From Priestia megaterium (GTDB taxonomy: Bacteria; Bacillota; Bacilli; Bacillales; Bacillaceae_H), in assembly GCF_009497655.1 (NCBI RefSeq), contig NZ_CP023317.1:1455501-1519500 (forward strand): a stretch of DNA of 64,000 bases, read 5' to 3'. Shown here one piece after another: positions 42,734-51,864 of this stretch. The notes under the pieces were generated by a model. It was not told where the DNA came from. It worked only from the letters and a program-made list of their open reading frames with translations, and searched no databases. The translations under genes were made by a program, and so were the position numbers. Position 1 is the stretch's first letter, and every line of letters starts with the position of its first letter.

Positions 42734-43333
42734 TTTGAACCATCCTTTTTCCTTAAAGCGAGTAATGGCTTCAATGCGATTCTTTACTTCGAGTTTGTCC
42801 AGAATGGTAGAAATATAGTTGCGCACTGTTCCGGTCTTAATAGATAGTTCGTCAGCAATTTCCTTTGTGTTTTTTCCATCAGCTACTAGAGCTAATACTT
42901 CTTTCTCTCTAGCAGTAAGAGGACTGGTAGATTCACTATATAAGTCATCCACTAATTCTGGAGCATAGAGGCGTCTGCCTGCCATCACGCTTCGAATTGA
43001 ATTTGCGAGTTCTTCACTTGGACTATCTTTTAGCAAGTAGCCACTTACGCCTGCTTTCAAAGCTCTTTGAAAATAGCCGGAGCGAGCGAACGTTGTTAAA
43101 ATGATGACTTTGCAGTTTAAATCTTTCAGTTCCTCTGCAGCTTCAAGCCCAGTTTTAAGTGGCATCTCGATGTCCATTACGCATATGTCTGGCTGGTGCT
43201 GCTTAGCAAGTGATACCGCTTGTTCCCCATTTGAAGCTTTTCCGACAACTTCCATGTCATCTTCTAAATTTAACAAAGAGCCTAAAGCTCCTAACATCAT
43301 TTGCTGATCTTCGGCAATGACAATTCGAATCAT
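42731..43333 (-). CDS. desR: Response regulator DesR
   Basis: The DNA-binding regulator is phosphorylated by DesK when the membrane stiffens in the cold, and then activates des. The 200 residues comprise a receiver domain with Asp54 in CVMDIEMP and Lys in LKDSPSEEL, then a LuxR/NarL helix-turn-helix (LTAREKEVLALVADGK, TGTVRNYISTIL). The length equals that of B. subtilis DesR. AGGAGGAACAATT precedes the ATG, which overlaps the desK stop. Confidence 0.92.
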   Translation of the reverse strand: MIRIVIAEDQQMMLGALGSLLNLEDDMEVVGKASNGEQAVSLAKQHQPDICVMDIEMPLKTGLEAAEELKDLNCKVIILTTFARSGYFQRALKAGVSGYLLKDSPSEELANSIRSVMAGRRLYAPELVDDLYSESTSPLTAREKEVLALVADGKNTKEIADELSIKTGTVRNYISTILDKLEVKNRIEAITRFKEKGWFK

Positions 43334-44472
43334 AATTGTTCCTCCTTAATATGTTTGACGATGTTTGGAACTGTAATATGAATAATCGTCCCCCCTTGAC
43401 TGGAGATATCAAGATGGCCGTTTACAAACTCCAACCGCTCTTTCATTCCTAAAAGTCCGTTTCCTTCCCAGCAGGTTTTTTTCGTATTAATACCCACTCC
43501 ATTGTCTTCTACCGTTATGCCTACTTCTTTTGCAGACTGATGTAAAGTAATCGTGCAAACGGTGGCTTGACTATGTTTGACCACATTGGTTACGGCTTCT
43601 TTTAAGCACATGCTCAGAATATTTTCAATTAGCAAAGACACATTCTCTAATGAAATATCCTTTTCTCCTACAAACGTAATTTCGGCAGCTTCTAAAAGCT
43701 CTTGAACGCGTTTTAGTTCTTCGCTAAGGCGAATTCCACGCATTTGAGAAACCATTTTTCTCACTTCATTAAGAGCCGTGCGCGCTGTTTGCTGGACATC
43801 TTTTAATTCAGATTTTGCTTTTTCAGGATCTTTTGCAATAAGTTTTCTTGCTAAATCACTTTTTAGACCGATAAGAGACAGCTTTTGTCCTAGCGTATCG
43901 TGCAGGTCGCGAGCTATACGCTGGCGCTCTTCCTGTTTTACAAGCTCAGAAATACGTTTATTTGCATCTTCCAGCTGTTCTTCCAGCCGGTCTCGCTTCT
44001 TCCGGTTATAAATGCTAAATGGCAGTACAATTACACTAATGGAAATTACAAAAATGAAAGGCAGCTGTTTTAAAAAGATCTCTTCTTGCATAACAACGTT
44101 AAAGTTTACCGAAATAACGGTGCTGATCAAATGAACAGCATACAAAGTGAAGAAAGCGAGCCGTTTTTGGATATTTCCAATAAAATAAGCGATAAAAAAA
44201 GCGAAGTAAAAGGCAAAGTAAATATAATTAAAAATCGTTGTTAGTGCTAAGGAAATGACGATTAATAAAGCCGTCCATACGTAAACGGACTTGTCTGTTG
44301 AAACAAATGCAAAACGATAGAAAATAAAAAATAAGATGGTGAGTAAAGAGCCAAGAATAATGTGATTCATGGATGAAGACTGTAAGATAAAATAAAATGG
44401 TAAAATGGCAAATACCGTCCATATGTAAGGAGATAGCCCAGTGATTTTTTGGAAAAACGTATATTTTTTCAT
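43330..44472 (-). CDS. desK: Thermosensor histidine kinase DesK
   Basis: The 380-residue membrane kinase/phosphatase senses membrane thickness and fluidity. Five or so helices (1-155) are followed by a coiled two-helix linker. The HisKA_3 motif RIARDLHDTLGQKLSLIGL has the phospho-acceptor His191; B. subtilis uses His188. The ATPase region includes EAVTNVVKHS and EDNGVGI. The frame opens at 44502, but TGAGGTTCTTT before the ATG at 44472 and the N-terminus MKKYTFFQKITG match the B. subtilis protein. A terminator lies between des and desK, so desKR has its own promoter. Confidence 0.93.
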   Translation of the reverse strand: MKKYTFFQKITGLSPYIWTVFAILPFYFILQSSSMNHIILGSLLTILFFIFYRFAFVSTDKSVYVWTALLIVISLALTTIFNYIYFAFYFAFFIAYFIGNIQKRLAFFTLYAVHLISTVISVNFNVVMQEEIFLKQLPFIFVISISVIVLPFSIYNRKKRDRLEEQLEDANKRISELVKQEERQRIARDLHDTLGQKLSLIGLKSDLARKLIAKDPEKAKSELKDVQQTARTALNEVRKMVSQMRGIRLSEELKRVQELLEAAEITFVGEKDISLENVSLLIENILSMCLKEAVTNVVKHSQATVCTITLHQSAKEVGITVEDNGVGINTKKTCWEGNGLLGMKERLEFVNGHLDISSQGGTIIHITVPNIVKHIKEEQL

Positions 44473-44550
44473 AAAGAACCTCATTTGTTTGTTAAAATAC
44501 ACTATTAGTTTACCACAAAGTAGAATGAAATAAGTTTAGGCGAATAGATA

Positions 44551-44586
44551 AAACAGTCAAGCTTTTGAAAGCTTGACTGTTTTATT
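44551..44586 (-). terminator. Terminator after des
   Basis: A perfect 14-bp stem AAACAGTCAAGCTT/AAGCTTGACTGTTT with a 4-nt loop. It separates des from desKR transcription. Confidence 0.85.
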
Positions 44587-45628
44587 AAAGTTCTGCTTTT
44601 GTTTGAGAAGAAATTCTGCTTGCTTTTGGTGCAGCTGAGCGTTTTTTTATTTCTTTAAAGCTCACAAACATTTTGTTTTCTTCATCCCATAAACGGAATC
44701 GAAGAGAGCGAAGGCTTGTTGCGAGTGTAATGGTTGGTACATTTTGAAGAGGCTGTGTGTGTTGATGAACAGCTTCAAGCTTATAGTTGGGCACTCTTGG
44801 GCTTAAATGATGTACGTGGTGAAACCCGATATTGCCTGTTAGCCATTGCAAAAGTTTTGGAAGCTTGTAAAATGAACTTCCTTCAACGGCTGCTTTTACA
44901 TAATCCCAGTGCTCATCTTCTTCAAAATAAGAATCTTCAAACTGATGCTGTACATAAAACAGCCAAATTCCAATTGAACCTGAAATGAAGAAAATCGGTC
45001 CTTGGATTAATACAAACGCCTGCCAACCTACCAACCAGCAGGTCGCTGCTGCTAATGCAACAATCAATACATTTGTAAGATACGTGTTCATTCTCTCTTT
45101 TTTCTTCGCATTTTTTCGATTGAATCGGTTTGTAATCAAAAATACATATATAGGTCCCACGCCGAACATAACGAACGGGTTGCGATAGATACGGTAAGCG
45201 ATTTTTTTCCAAATAGAAGCTTCTTTATATTCCGTTACGGTTAACACCCAAATGTCACCCGTACCTCTTTTATCTAAGTTGCTGCTTGTTGCATGGTGAA
45301 TGGCATGGCTATGTCCCCATTGACTGTAAGGAAACATCGTTAACACACCGGTAATTGTTCCGAGAATTTTATTGTGTTGTCTACTCTTAAAGAAAGAGTA
45401 GTGACAACAGTCATGAAAAATAATGAATATTCTTACTAAAAACCCTGCTGCGATGACAGTTAGCGGAAATGCTAAAAAATAAGAAATTGAAAGGCTCTCA
45501 TAAGCGAGAAACCATAGTGTGAAAAAAGGTAAAAAAGTATTAATCAATTGTCTTATGCTGTCTTTCATTACTGCTTTTTCAAAGGGTGCAACTTGTTTTC
45601 GTAAATTCTTTTGTTTTTGTATAGTCAT
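44585..45628 (-). CDS. des: Membrane fatty acid desaturase Des
   Basis: The oxygen-dependent diiron enzyme puts a double bond into acyl chains of membrane phospholipids; B. subtilis Des is a delta-5 desaturase. The 347 residues have the three histidine boxes HDCCHYSF, HSHAIHH and HHVHH between four membrane helices. GAAAGGAATTTCAT precedes the ATG. It is the target of the DesK-DesR system encoded just downstream, and palindromic repeats upstream are the likely DesR operator. Confidence 0.93.
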   Translation of the reverse strand: MTIQKQKNLRKQVAPFEKAVMKDSIRQLINTFLPFFTLWFLAYESLSISYFLAFPLTVIAAGFLVRIFIIFHDCCHYSFFKSRQHNKILGTITGVLTMFPYSQWGHSHAIHHATSSNLDKRGTGDIWVLTVTEYKEASIWKKIAYRIYRNPFVMFGVGPIYVFLITNRFNRKNAKKKERMNTYLTNVLIVALAAATCWLVGWQAFVLIQGPIFFISGSIGIWLFYVQHQFEDSYFEEDEHWDYVKAAVEGSSFYKLPKLLQWLTGNIGFHHVHHLSPRVPNYKLEAVHQHTQPLQNVPTITLATSLRSLRFRLWDEENKMFVSFKEIKKRSAAPKASRISSQTKAEL

Positions 45629-45690
45629 ATGAAATTCCTTTCATCACCGTATATTATCCTCAGTATAAAGGGATTTTTCTGACTATTTAA

Positions 45691-45730
45691 GACATACGTG
45701 TCATATAGAAACTATGACACTTGTCATATA
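45691..45730. promoter_or_regulatory. Probable DesR operator
   Basis: A perfect inverted repeat GTGTCATA-N7-TATGACAC (45698-45720) is flanked on both sides by further GACA/TGTCAT half-sites. It is about 70-100 bp upstream of the des start, where DesR binds in B. subtilis. The match to the B. subtilis site was not computed. Confidence 0.65.
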
Positions 45731-45847
45731 TACGTAGGGGGAAGCTGTAAAAAATGAAAAAAAGCGGTATTTAACAGTTTGCGGTTCTGATAAAATTATA
45801 CAGTGAAGGCTTATTGTGACGGAGCATTTAAGAAAAAGGAGTTTGAA

Positions 45848-46243
45848 ATGAATAAAAGAAATAGATGGGTATACCTGCTTCTAGCTATTGTTGTCATGGG
45901 AGCAGGCCTATTATCAAGAAAACTTACTGCGTATCTTCCTCACATCGTAAATATATATGCGGGAGATTCGTTATGGGCCTTAATGATTTTTGTCAGTGCG
46001 GGTTTTTTGTTTCCTACATGGAAGACAAAAATGATTGGTATGTTTGCTATAGTGTTTTGTTACTTCATTGAATTTACACAGCTGTATCACGCTCCTTGGA
46101 TTGATGACATAAGAAAGACTGCGCTAGGAGGGCTCATTTTGGGGTATGGCTTCTTATGGAGCGATATACTAGCCTATTCGATTGGAGTCGCGGTAGGAAT
46201 GAGCTGGGAGTATTATAGATATCGATTTAAAAGACCCGCCTAG
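45848..46243 (+). CDS. DUF2809 family membrane protein
   Basis: The 131-residue protein has four membrane segments. DUF2809 features are RKLTAYLPHIVNIYAGDSLWA and the conserved FIEFTQLYHAPWIDDIRKTALGG. AAGGAGTTTGAA precedes the ATG; an upstream GTG in frame is ignored. It is a single gene of unknown function, common in Bacillaceae. The ending YRYRFKRPA is basic and so probably cytoplasmic. Confidence 0.82.
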   Translation: MNKRNRWVYLLLAIVVMGAGLLSRKLTAYLPHIVNIYAGDSLWALMIFVSAGFLFPTWKTKMIGMFAIVFCYFIEFTQLYHAPWIDDIRKTALGGLILGYGFLWSDILAYSIGVAVGMSWEYYRYRFKRPA

Positions 46244-46400
46244 CAAATACGTTTCAAGGGATCTTAGAACTCAGCTGAGGATGGAATAAGCCGTAGGGTT
46301 ATGAAGCAGGATGTATATACATAAAAATAAACTTATGCATAAAATTTTTTATTTAAAACCTATTATCTATTCGTTGAACGAGAGGAAGAGAGGGGATTAT

Positions 46401-46955
46401 TTGAATTTAATAGCCTGGATGATTATTGCATGTGAAATCGCTTTTTGGATAGTCATCATTTTAGGATTAGCAACAAGGTATATGTTTAAAAAACAAAAGC
46501 TCAGTTTTTTTATTTTAGCTTTAACACCTGTTGTTGATTTTTTTCTTCTGATTGTGACGGGCGTAGACCTTTACGGAGGTGCTACAGCGACTTATGCTCA
46601 CGCTATTGCAGCCGTGTATATTGGAATTTCGATTGCTTTTGGAAAAAGTATGATTCAATGGGCAGACGAACGCTTTCAATATTATGTGATGAAAAGCGGA
46701 GAAAAACCTCGTAGGCGCTATGGAAAAGAATATGCAAAGCATTATTTTAAATCATGGATACAGCATCTTGTTGCTTACGCTATTGGGGCAGTTCTTTTAG
46801 CGGCGATGATGTATATAGTACCAAATGGAAAAACTAACGTGCTGCAAAATGTAGTGGAAGTTTGGACAGTTATTGTAGGAATTGATTTCTTATTATCTCT
46901 TTCTAATTTTGTTTGGCCTAAAAAAGAAAAAGAGTCTGGTTATACTAACTCATAA
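46401..46955 (+). CDS. Membrane protein of unknown function (YmcC-like)
   Basis: The 184-residue protein has five membrane segments and a basic cytoplasmic loop KSGEKPRRRYGKEYAKHY. It resembles B. subtilis YmcC in length and layout, as far as I can recall. The frame is open from ATG 46311, but GAGAGGGGATTA points to TTG 46401 with the N-terminus MNLIAWMIIACEIAF. The gene is single, ending in a good terminator. No functional motif is visible. Confidence 0.72.
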   Translation: MNLIAWMIIACEIAFWIVIILGLATRYMFKKQKLSFFILALTPVVDFFLLIVTGVDLYGGATATYAHAIAAVYIGISIAFGKSMIQWADERFQYYVMKSGEKPRRRYGKEYAKHYFKSWIQHLVAYAIGAVLLAAMMYIVPNGKTNVLQNVVEVWTVIVGIDFLLSLSNFVWPKKEKESGYTNS

Positions 46956-46983
46956 AAAGGCATCGATGCTTGAAAAGCCAGTG

Positions 46984-47013
46984 AAAAAACCTCCCTGTAA
47001 GGAGGTTTTTTGT
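46984..47013 (+). terminator. Intrinsic terminator
   Basis: A perfect 11-bp stem AAAAAACCTCC/GGAGGTTTTTT with a 6-nt loop. Confidence 0.9.
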
Positions 47014-47062
47014 TTTACCATCCAGGGTATAGGTATATGAATGATGCTTGTCTGAGGTAGTT

Positions 47063-47096
47063 CAGTTTAGTTGCTTAAGCGGCTAAACTGCTTTTT
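47063..47096 (+). terminator. Second terminator-like hairpin in the same gap
   Basis: An 8-bp stem CAGTTTAG/CTAAACTG followed by TTTTT, 50 bp after the first terminator. It could end a short RNA of its own or be a back-up. Confidence 0.6.
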
Positions 47097-47215
47097 GTGC
47101 AAATATATGTACATTTTATGTAGCATGCATGATAAGAATTCTGTGTATTCCATATACTACCTCATATGAAAGGTAGGCAAGTGATACAATACAGTTTGTT
47201 TTTAGGAGAGCTTTT

Positions 47216-48718
47216 ATGAAAAAACGCCGGTTGGACTTTATTTTTTTATTTATTATTTTACTTTCAATTTATGCTTTCTTTTTTACCTCTATTGATATTC
47301 ATTGGAAGTATGCCTTAGTTGGATTATATGGTGTCATCATTTTCATTTGTATGTATTCACTTATGCTTGAAAATCGAACGCCTGAAAGTACGTTGGTTTG
47401 GATGTATGTCCTCTTTTTCTTCCCTGTTGCAGGCTTTTTCTTTTATTTGTATTCAGGACAGCTCTATTTAAAGGGGCATATGTTCAAAAAAAAGCGTATG
47501 CATAACCGAGAGATGCTTAGAAAGATGGCAGATAAAGAAACGACGCCTGATCTATCAACGCTTCAATCTCATCAGCGTTACTTTGCTCAGTATCTTCAAT
47601 GTGTATCTTTGACAAAAATGAATGTTCATACAAAAACCTACGTCCTTAAGAACGGGCAAGAAACGTTTAACGAAATCAAAAAGCATTTGCAGTCAGCAAA
47701 ACATTTTATTCATATGGAGTACTACATGTTTCACTCAGATTCGTTAGGAAAAGAAATCATTGATATTTTAATAAAGAAAGCAAGTGAAGGTGTAGAAGTG
47801 CGCTTTACATTCGATACAATGGGAAGCTTTACACTATCGGGTTCAGATATTAAGCGAATGAAAAAAGCGAATGTTAAAGTGCATGCGTTCTTACCTATTA
47901 AGTATGGATTTTTTAATCAAAAATTCAACTTTCGAAACCACCGTAAAATAGTTGTAATTGACGGGGAAGTAGGTTTTGTAGGAGGGCTGAATGTAGGCGA
48001 TGAGTATTTAGGGAAAAATAAAAAAATCGGTTTTTGGCGAGATACCCACCTGATGTTAAGAGGTGAATCTGTTCAAACCTTACACTCGATTTTTATGTTT
48101 GACTGGGAATACGTTTCGGGGGAATGCTTAATTAACAATGAATCATATACAAAACCTCATCGTGTTGAAGGCGAAGGGTTCGTTCAGGTAGTGGCGACGG
48201 GGCCAGATACGCAGGAAAATATGAGCGACTATTATTATACAATGATTACAAGCGCGACGAAGTCAATTTGGATTTCTACCCCATATTTTGTTCCAAACGA
48301 AGCTATAAGAACTGCTCTTCGTATTGCGGCTAGAAAAGGTGTAGAAGTACGAATTATGGTGCCGGAAATTAATGATGGCTTTCTGACTCAATATGGAACG
48401 AGATCATATTTTGCTGAACTTCTTCGCTGTGGAATTGAAGTATATTCGTATCAAAAAGGGTTTTTGCATCAAAAAATCGTGATTATAGATGGAGATATGG
48501 CTTCAGTAGGTACTGCAAATATGGATATGAGGAGCTTTCATCTGAACTTTGAAGTTAATGCATTTTTAATTGACGGAGAGACAATTCAAACGCTCATCAA
48601 AAACTATGAAGAAGATATGGAAGACAGTCATTTGATCAAGCCAGTAGCATTTTACAAGCGAAGCTTAGTAGAACGTTCGAAAGAATCATTTGCGCGCTTA
48701 TTTTCAGGTGTTTTATAA
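47216..48718 (+). CDS. cls: Cardiolipin synthase
   Basis: The membrane phospholipase D-type enzyme condenses two phosphatidylglycerol molecules into cardiolipin. The 500 residues have two N-terminal membrane helices and two PLD domains with catalytic HxKxxxxD motifs, NHRKIVVIDG and HQKIVIIDG; the second is followed by GTANMDMRSFHLNFE. Length and order match the B. subtilis ClsA/YwiE group. TTTAGGAGAGCTTTT precedes the ATG. It may be cotranscribed with the next gene, 35 bp downstream. Confidence 0.92.
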   Translation: MKKRRLDFIFLFIILLSIYAFFFTSIDIHWKYALVGLYGVIIFICMYSLMLENRTPESTLVWMYVLFFFPVAGFFFYLYSGQLYLKGHMFKKKRMHNREMLRKMADKETTPDLSTLQSHQRYFAQYLQCVSLTKMNVHTKTYVLKNGQETFNEIKKHLQSAKHFIHMEYYMFHSDSLGKEIIDILIKKASEGVEVRFTFDTMGSFTLSGSDIKRMKKANVKVHAFLPIKYGFFNQKFNFRNHRKIVVIDGEVGFVGGLNVGDEYLGKNKKIGFWRDTHLMLRGESVQTLHSIFMFDWEYVSGECLINNESYTKPHRVEGEGFVQVVATGPDTQENMSDYYYTMITSATKSIWISTPYFVPNEAIRTALRIAARKGVEVRIMVPEINDGFLTQYGTRSYFAELLRCGIEVYSYQKGFLHQKIVIIDGDMASVGTANMDMRSFHLNFEVNAFLIDGETIQTLIKNYEEDMEDSHLIKPVAFYKRSLVERSKESFARLFSGVL

Positions 48719-48753
48719 AATAAAGTTTGTTTTCAAAAAGCAGGAGGAAACGT

Positions 48754-49608
48754 ATGGGTGAATCTCCATTTGTTAAAAAAGATACGTTTGGTCGAAAGTT
48801 ACATCGCTTAAAAGAACGTACTAAACCATTTGTCGTGCGTTTTTCACGGTTTGGTCATGTGGCTCAAGGTGTGGTCTATTTTATCATCGGTATATTAGCG
48901 ATTCAGACAGCTTTCGGATTAAAAGGCGATTTGGTTACTTCTCAAGGAGCCCTACACACAATTGCAAAGCAGCCGTTTGGATTTTTAATTTTAATCGTTT
49001 TAGCAGTAGGTTTAAGTGGATATGCGTTTTGGCAAATCATTTCTGCTATTTTTGACCCTCACCACGTTGGGCATGGTGTAAAAGGCGCTTTTACTCGTTT
49101 AGGCTATTTAGTTGTAGCCACGTTTTATATTAGTCTTTGTGTGAGTTCGGTAAGAATTTTGCTTCATGCTCACGTTCATACGTCAGGTAAGCATTATCAA
49201 ACGGTATCAGCCAAGCTGTTATCTTATCCCTTTGGGCAAACCATCATTGCGCTTACAGGTATCGGCGTTATTATCTTTGGGATTGGACAAGTATATTGGG
49301 CTCTTTCAGGACGCTTCCTAAAAAAACTAAAGAAAAACGAAATGTCAAAAGAAGAGTGGCGATGGAGCGGGCATATTGGAAAAGCGGGTATTATTGCTCG
49401 AAGTATCGTCTTTGGGATTATTGGCTTCTTTCTTATTCGCACGGCTCTTCAAGCGGATCCAGACGAAACGAAAGGGTTAGATGGAGCCCTTGCTGAAGTA
49501 GCGCAGCGTCCTTTTGGGTCTGTACTGCTGGCTATCGTATCAATCGGGCTTATGGCATACGGAGTATATATGTTTGCAGAATCAAGGTATAAACGAATTG
49601 ATCCTTAA
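48754..49608 (+). CDS. DUF1206 family membrane protein
   Basis: The 284-residue protein has three repeats of a two-helix unit, the hallmark of DUF1206. Repeat marks are FGHVAQGVVYFIIGILAIQ, GYLVVATFYISLC and KAGIIARSIVFGIIGFFLI, each followed by a variant of QPFG. The start follows GCAGGAGGAAACGT. It lies 35 bp after cls, so both may be one unit. Function is unknown. Confidence 0.86.
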   Translation: MGESPFVKKDTFGRKLHRLKERTKPFVVRFSRFGHVAQGVVYFIIGILAIQTAFGLKGDLVTSQGALHTIAKQPFGFLILIVLAVGLSGYAFWQIISAIFDPHHVGHGVKGAFTRLGYLVVATFYISLCVSSVRILLHAHVHTSGKHYQTVSAKLLSYPFGQTIIALTGIGVIIFGIGQVYWALSGRFLKKLKKNEMSKEEWRWSGHIGKAGIIARSIVFGIIGFFLIRTALQADPDETKGLDGALAEVAQRPFGSVLLAIVSIGLMAYGVYMFAESRYKRIDP

Positions 49609-49632
49609 TAAAATTTAAAAGATGAAAAAGCT

Positions 49633-49659
49633 ACTTTTTAGCCTTCTGCTCATATCATA
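49633..49659 (+). promoter_or_regulatory. Sigma-K-like promoter of the gerPA-family gene
   Basis: AC (49633-49634), 16 nt, then CATATCATA, which fits CATANNNTA of the mother-cell sigma-K. It fits the expected late sporulation expression of a GerPA-type gene. Confidence 0.6.
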
Positions 49660-49692
49660 TAGCAGATAGATAGTGAACAGGAGGAGAGGCAG

Positions 49693-49914
49693 ATGCCATC
49701 GGTAGTGGGAGCCGTAAATATCTCGAATGTATTGGTTTCATCTTCAGTGGAGTTTGGTGATTGTCTGGCTATTAAGCCAAAGAGTACAGCTTTTACAACA
49801 GTCGGTTCTGGTAGCGGGAACACAGGAAACTTTATGAATATTACAAGCAGTGCCAGTACCGCCAATACAATTGATATGGATATTAACGATCAAAATGTAG
49901 TGGGAAATGCATAA
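49693..49914 (+). CDS. GerPA/GerPF-family spore germination protein
   Basis: The 73-residue protein belongs to PF10676. Members of the gerP operon help germinants pass through the spore coat. It starts MPSVVGAVNISNVLVSSSVEFGD (shown here only to mark the family start), has KPKSTAFTTVGSGSGNTG in the middle and ends DQNVVGNA, all typical. GGAGGAGAGGCAG precedes the ATG. It is a single gene here, not part of a six-gene gerP operon. Confidence 0.88.
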   Translation: MPSVVGAVNISNVLVSSSVEFGDCLAIKPKSTAFTTVGSGSGNTGNFMNITSSASTANTIDMDINDQNVVGNA

Positions 49915-49920
49915 GAAACG

Positions 49921-49953
49921 AAAGCTTATCGTCATCGGACGGTAAGCTTTTTT
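49921..49953 (+). terminator. Intrinsic terminator after the gerPA-family gene
   Basis: A 13-bp stem with one G-U pair, 4-nt loop and T tail. Confidence 0.86.
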
Positions 49954-50071
49954 ATTTGAGTTTGACGTATACCCAGACGTTTCTTTACCACAATGTACCT
50001 CTAGGATTCTATCTTATAGGAGTAGTAAACTAGACAGGTGATGTCAAAAAGTGGGGAGGCGAGATTATCAA

Positions 50072-51577
50072 ATGAAGAAAATATGTATGAGCCTACTTAT
50101 TCTCTGTCTTTTCAGTGGAGGATTGGCCCCAATAAGTAAAGGAGACGCTGCTTCTTCAGTAGGCACTGTCAAAGGTGATAATGTAAATGTGTATCGTTCT
50201 CCATCTTTACATTCTTCGGTTGTTCAGACAGTGAAAAAAGGAGAAGAATTTCCTGCTATTTCATCTGAAGCGGGAGATGCAGCTCAAGTTATCACCCATA
50301 AAGTAGTGCTAGGAAATACACTATGGCTACTAGCTAAACAATATGGTGTAACAGTCAGCGAGCTAATAAAACAAAATCAGCTAAAAACGACGGAGCTAAC
50401 TCCGGGGCAAACGCTGAAAATACCACCAAAAGGCTTGTTACATAAAGTAGTATCAGGAGATACGCTTTGGAAAATCTCTGTAAAGTACGGTGTAAAAGCG
50501 ACTGAATTAACAAAGTTAAATCAGCTATCATCAACAAATATTAAGCCTGGACAAATGCTTATTATTCCTGATTACTATGTACAAGTACAGCTTTTGGAAG
50601 GGAAAAAGGGCTGGATCAAAAAATCTGATTTAGCACAAAAGAAGCATCAGCCAGTAGTTATGGGCTGGAGCTTTAATGAAAAAACAGCAGGCTATGCAGA
50701 ATCGATGAAACAAAAGAACTTAGACGTTGTTTCACCACGCTGGTTTACGCTAACGCGGAGTGACAAAGTTGTTTCATCTTCTATAAATCCATCGTATGTT
50801 CAAACGGCTCACAAAAACGGCAAAAAAGTCTGGCCGCTCATCGGTAACAATTTCGATGATGTGCTGACAAGTGACGTCCTAGGCAATAAAGCAAAGCGGC
50901 AAAAGCTTGTATCGTCAGTCGAAAGTTCGCTTGTGAAAACAAACAGTGACGGTATTAACGTTGACTTTGAAAATATTAATATCAAAAACAAACAAGATTT
51001 TGTTTTATTTATTAAAGAATTAAAAGCAGCGTTAAAGCCTCATGGTATGACCGTTTCAGTAGACGTAACACGAGAGAATAATGATCCGTTTTGGTCAGGA
51101 AGCTTTGATCGAAAACAGATTGGTCAAGTGGCAGATTACGTCATTATGATGGGTTATGAAGAACACTGGGGAGGGAGTCAGGTTCCAGGGTCTGTGGCTT
51201 CGCTGCCTTGGGTGAAAGAAGGAACAGAACTTCTTATGAAAGATGTACCTGCACACAAAATCCTGCTGGGAGTTCCTTTTTATACGCGAGAATGGAAAAC
51301 GGATCTATCGACCAAAAAAGTTGTCACAAAAGACTTAACGATGAAAGAAGCCGAAGCAATTATCTCTTCTAAAAAGTTAACTAAAAAATGGGACAGCCAA
51401 GCCTCTCAGTACTATGTAGAATACACCGAAAATGGTACGAAGCATCAAATATGGCTCGAAGACAAAGCATCTATGCAGCGCCGGGTTAAATTAATTAATG
51501 ACTATCATTTAGGCGGGGCGGCAGCTTGGTATATTGGTTCAGAAACATCAGATATATGGGAGTTATATAACTTCTAA
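50072..51577 (+). CDS. Secreted LysM-GH18 glycosidase with split SH3 domain
   Basis: The 501-residue exported enzyme would bind and cut peptidoglycan or chitin-like glycans; GH18 relatives in Bacillus (YaaH/SleL, YdhD) act on spore cortex or wall. A signal peptide covers residues 1-26. SH3-like strands (29-72) stop midway, two LysM modules follow (75-117 and 123-166), and the missing SH3 half VQLLEGKKGWIKKSDLA comes after them (168-188). The GH18 domain then runs to the end, with DGINVDFE giving Asp293, Asp298 and catalytic Glu300. GGGAGGCGAGATTATCAA precedes the ATG. Confidence 0.88.
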   Translation: MKKICMSLLILCLFSGGLAPISKGDAASSVGTVKGDNVNVYRSPSLHSSVVQTVKKGEEFPAISSEAGDAAQVITHKVVLGNTLWLLAKQYGVTVSELIKQNQLKTTELTPGQTLKIPPKGLLHKVVSGDTLWKISVKYGVKATELTKLNQLSSTNIKPGQMLIIPDYYVQVQLLEGKKGWIKKSDLAQKKHQPVVMGWSFNEKTAGYAESMKQKNLDVVSPRWFTLTRSDKVVSSSINPSYVQTAHKNGKKVWPLIGNNFDDVLTSDVLGNKAKRQKLVSSVESSLVKTNSDGINVDFENINIKNKQDFVLFIKELKAALKPHGMTVSVDVTRENNDPFWSGSFDRKQIGQVADYVIMMGYEEHWGGSQVPGSVASLPWVKEGTELLMKDVPAHKILLGVPFYTREWKTDLSTKKVVTKDLTMKEAEAIISSKKLTKKWDSQASQYYVEYTENGTKHQIWLEDKASMQRRVKLINDYHLGGAAAWYIGSETSDIWELYNF

Positions 51578-51580
51578 ATA

Positions 51581-51622
51581 AAAAACACACCTTATGCTTA
51601 ATGTAGCTAGGTGTGTTTTTTA
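51581..51622 (+). terminator. Intrinsic terminator
   Basis: A perfect 12-bp stem AAAAACACACCT/AGGTGTGTTTTT with a 16-nt loop and T tail. Confidence 0.82.
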
Positions 51623-51864
51623 TTTTCATCATATTGAAGCGTATACATCTATTTACAAACGAGATAAATTTTACAATATTTGTTTTTCTTGAGTTAATTT
51701 ATAACTATATTCCAAAATGAGCCTATTTAACCTTTTTTTAGTTGAAAACGCTTAATGACTTTACGATAAAGATAATTTATAGTAAATTCAGTTTCTATAC
51801 AATAAATTTACCAAATGAATAATTAAGTTATTTAATTATTAACTAAGTGAAAGGAATGGATGTT

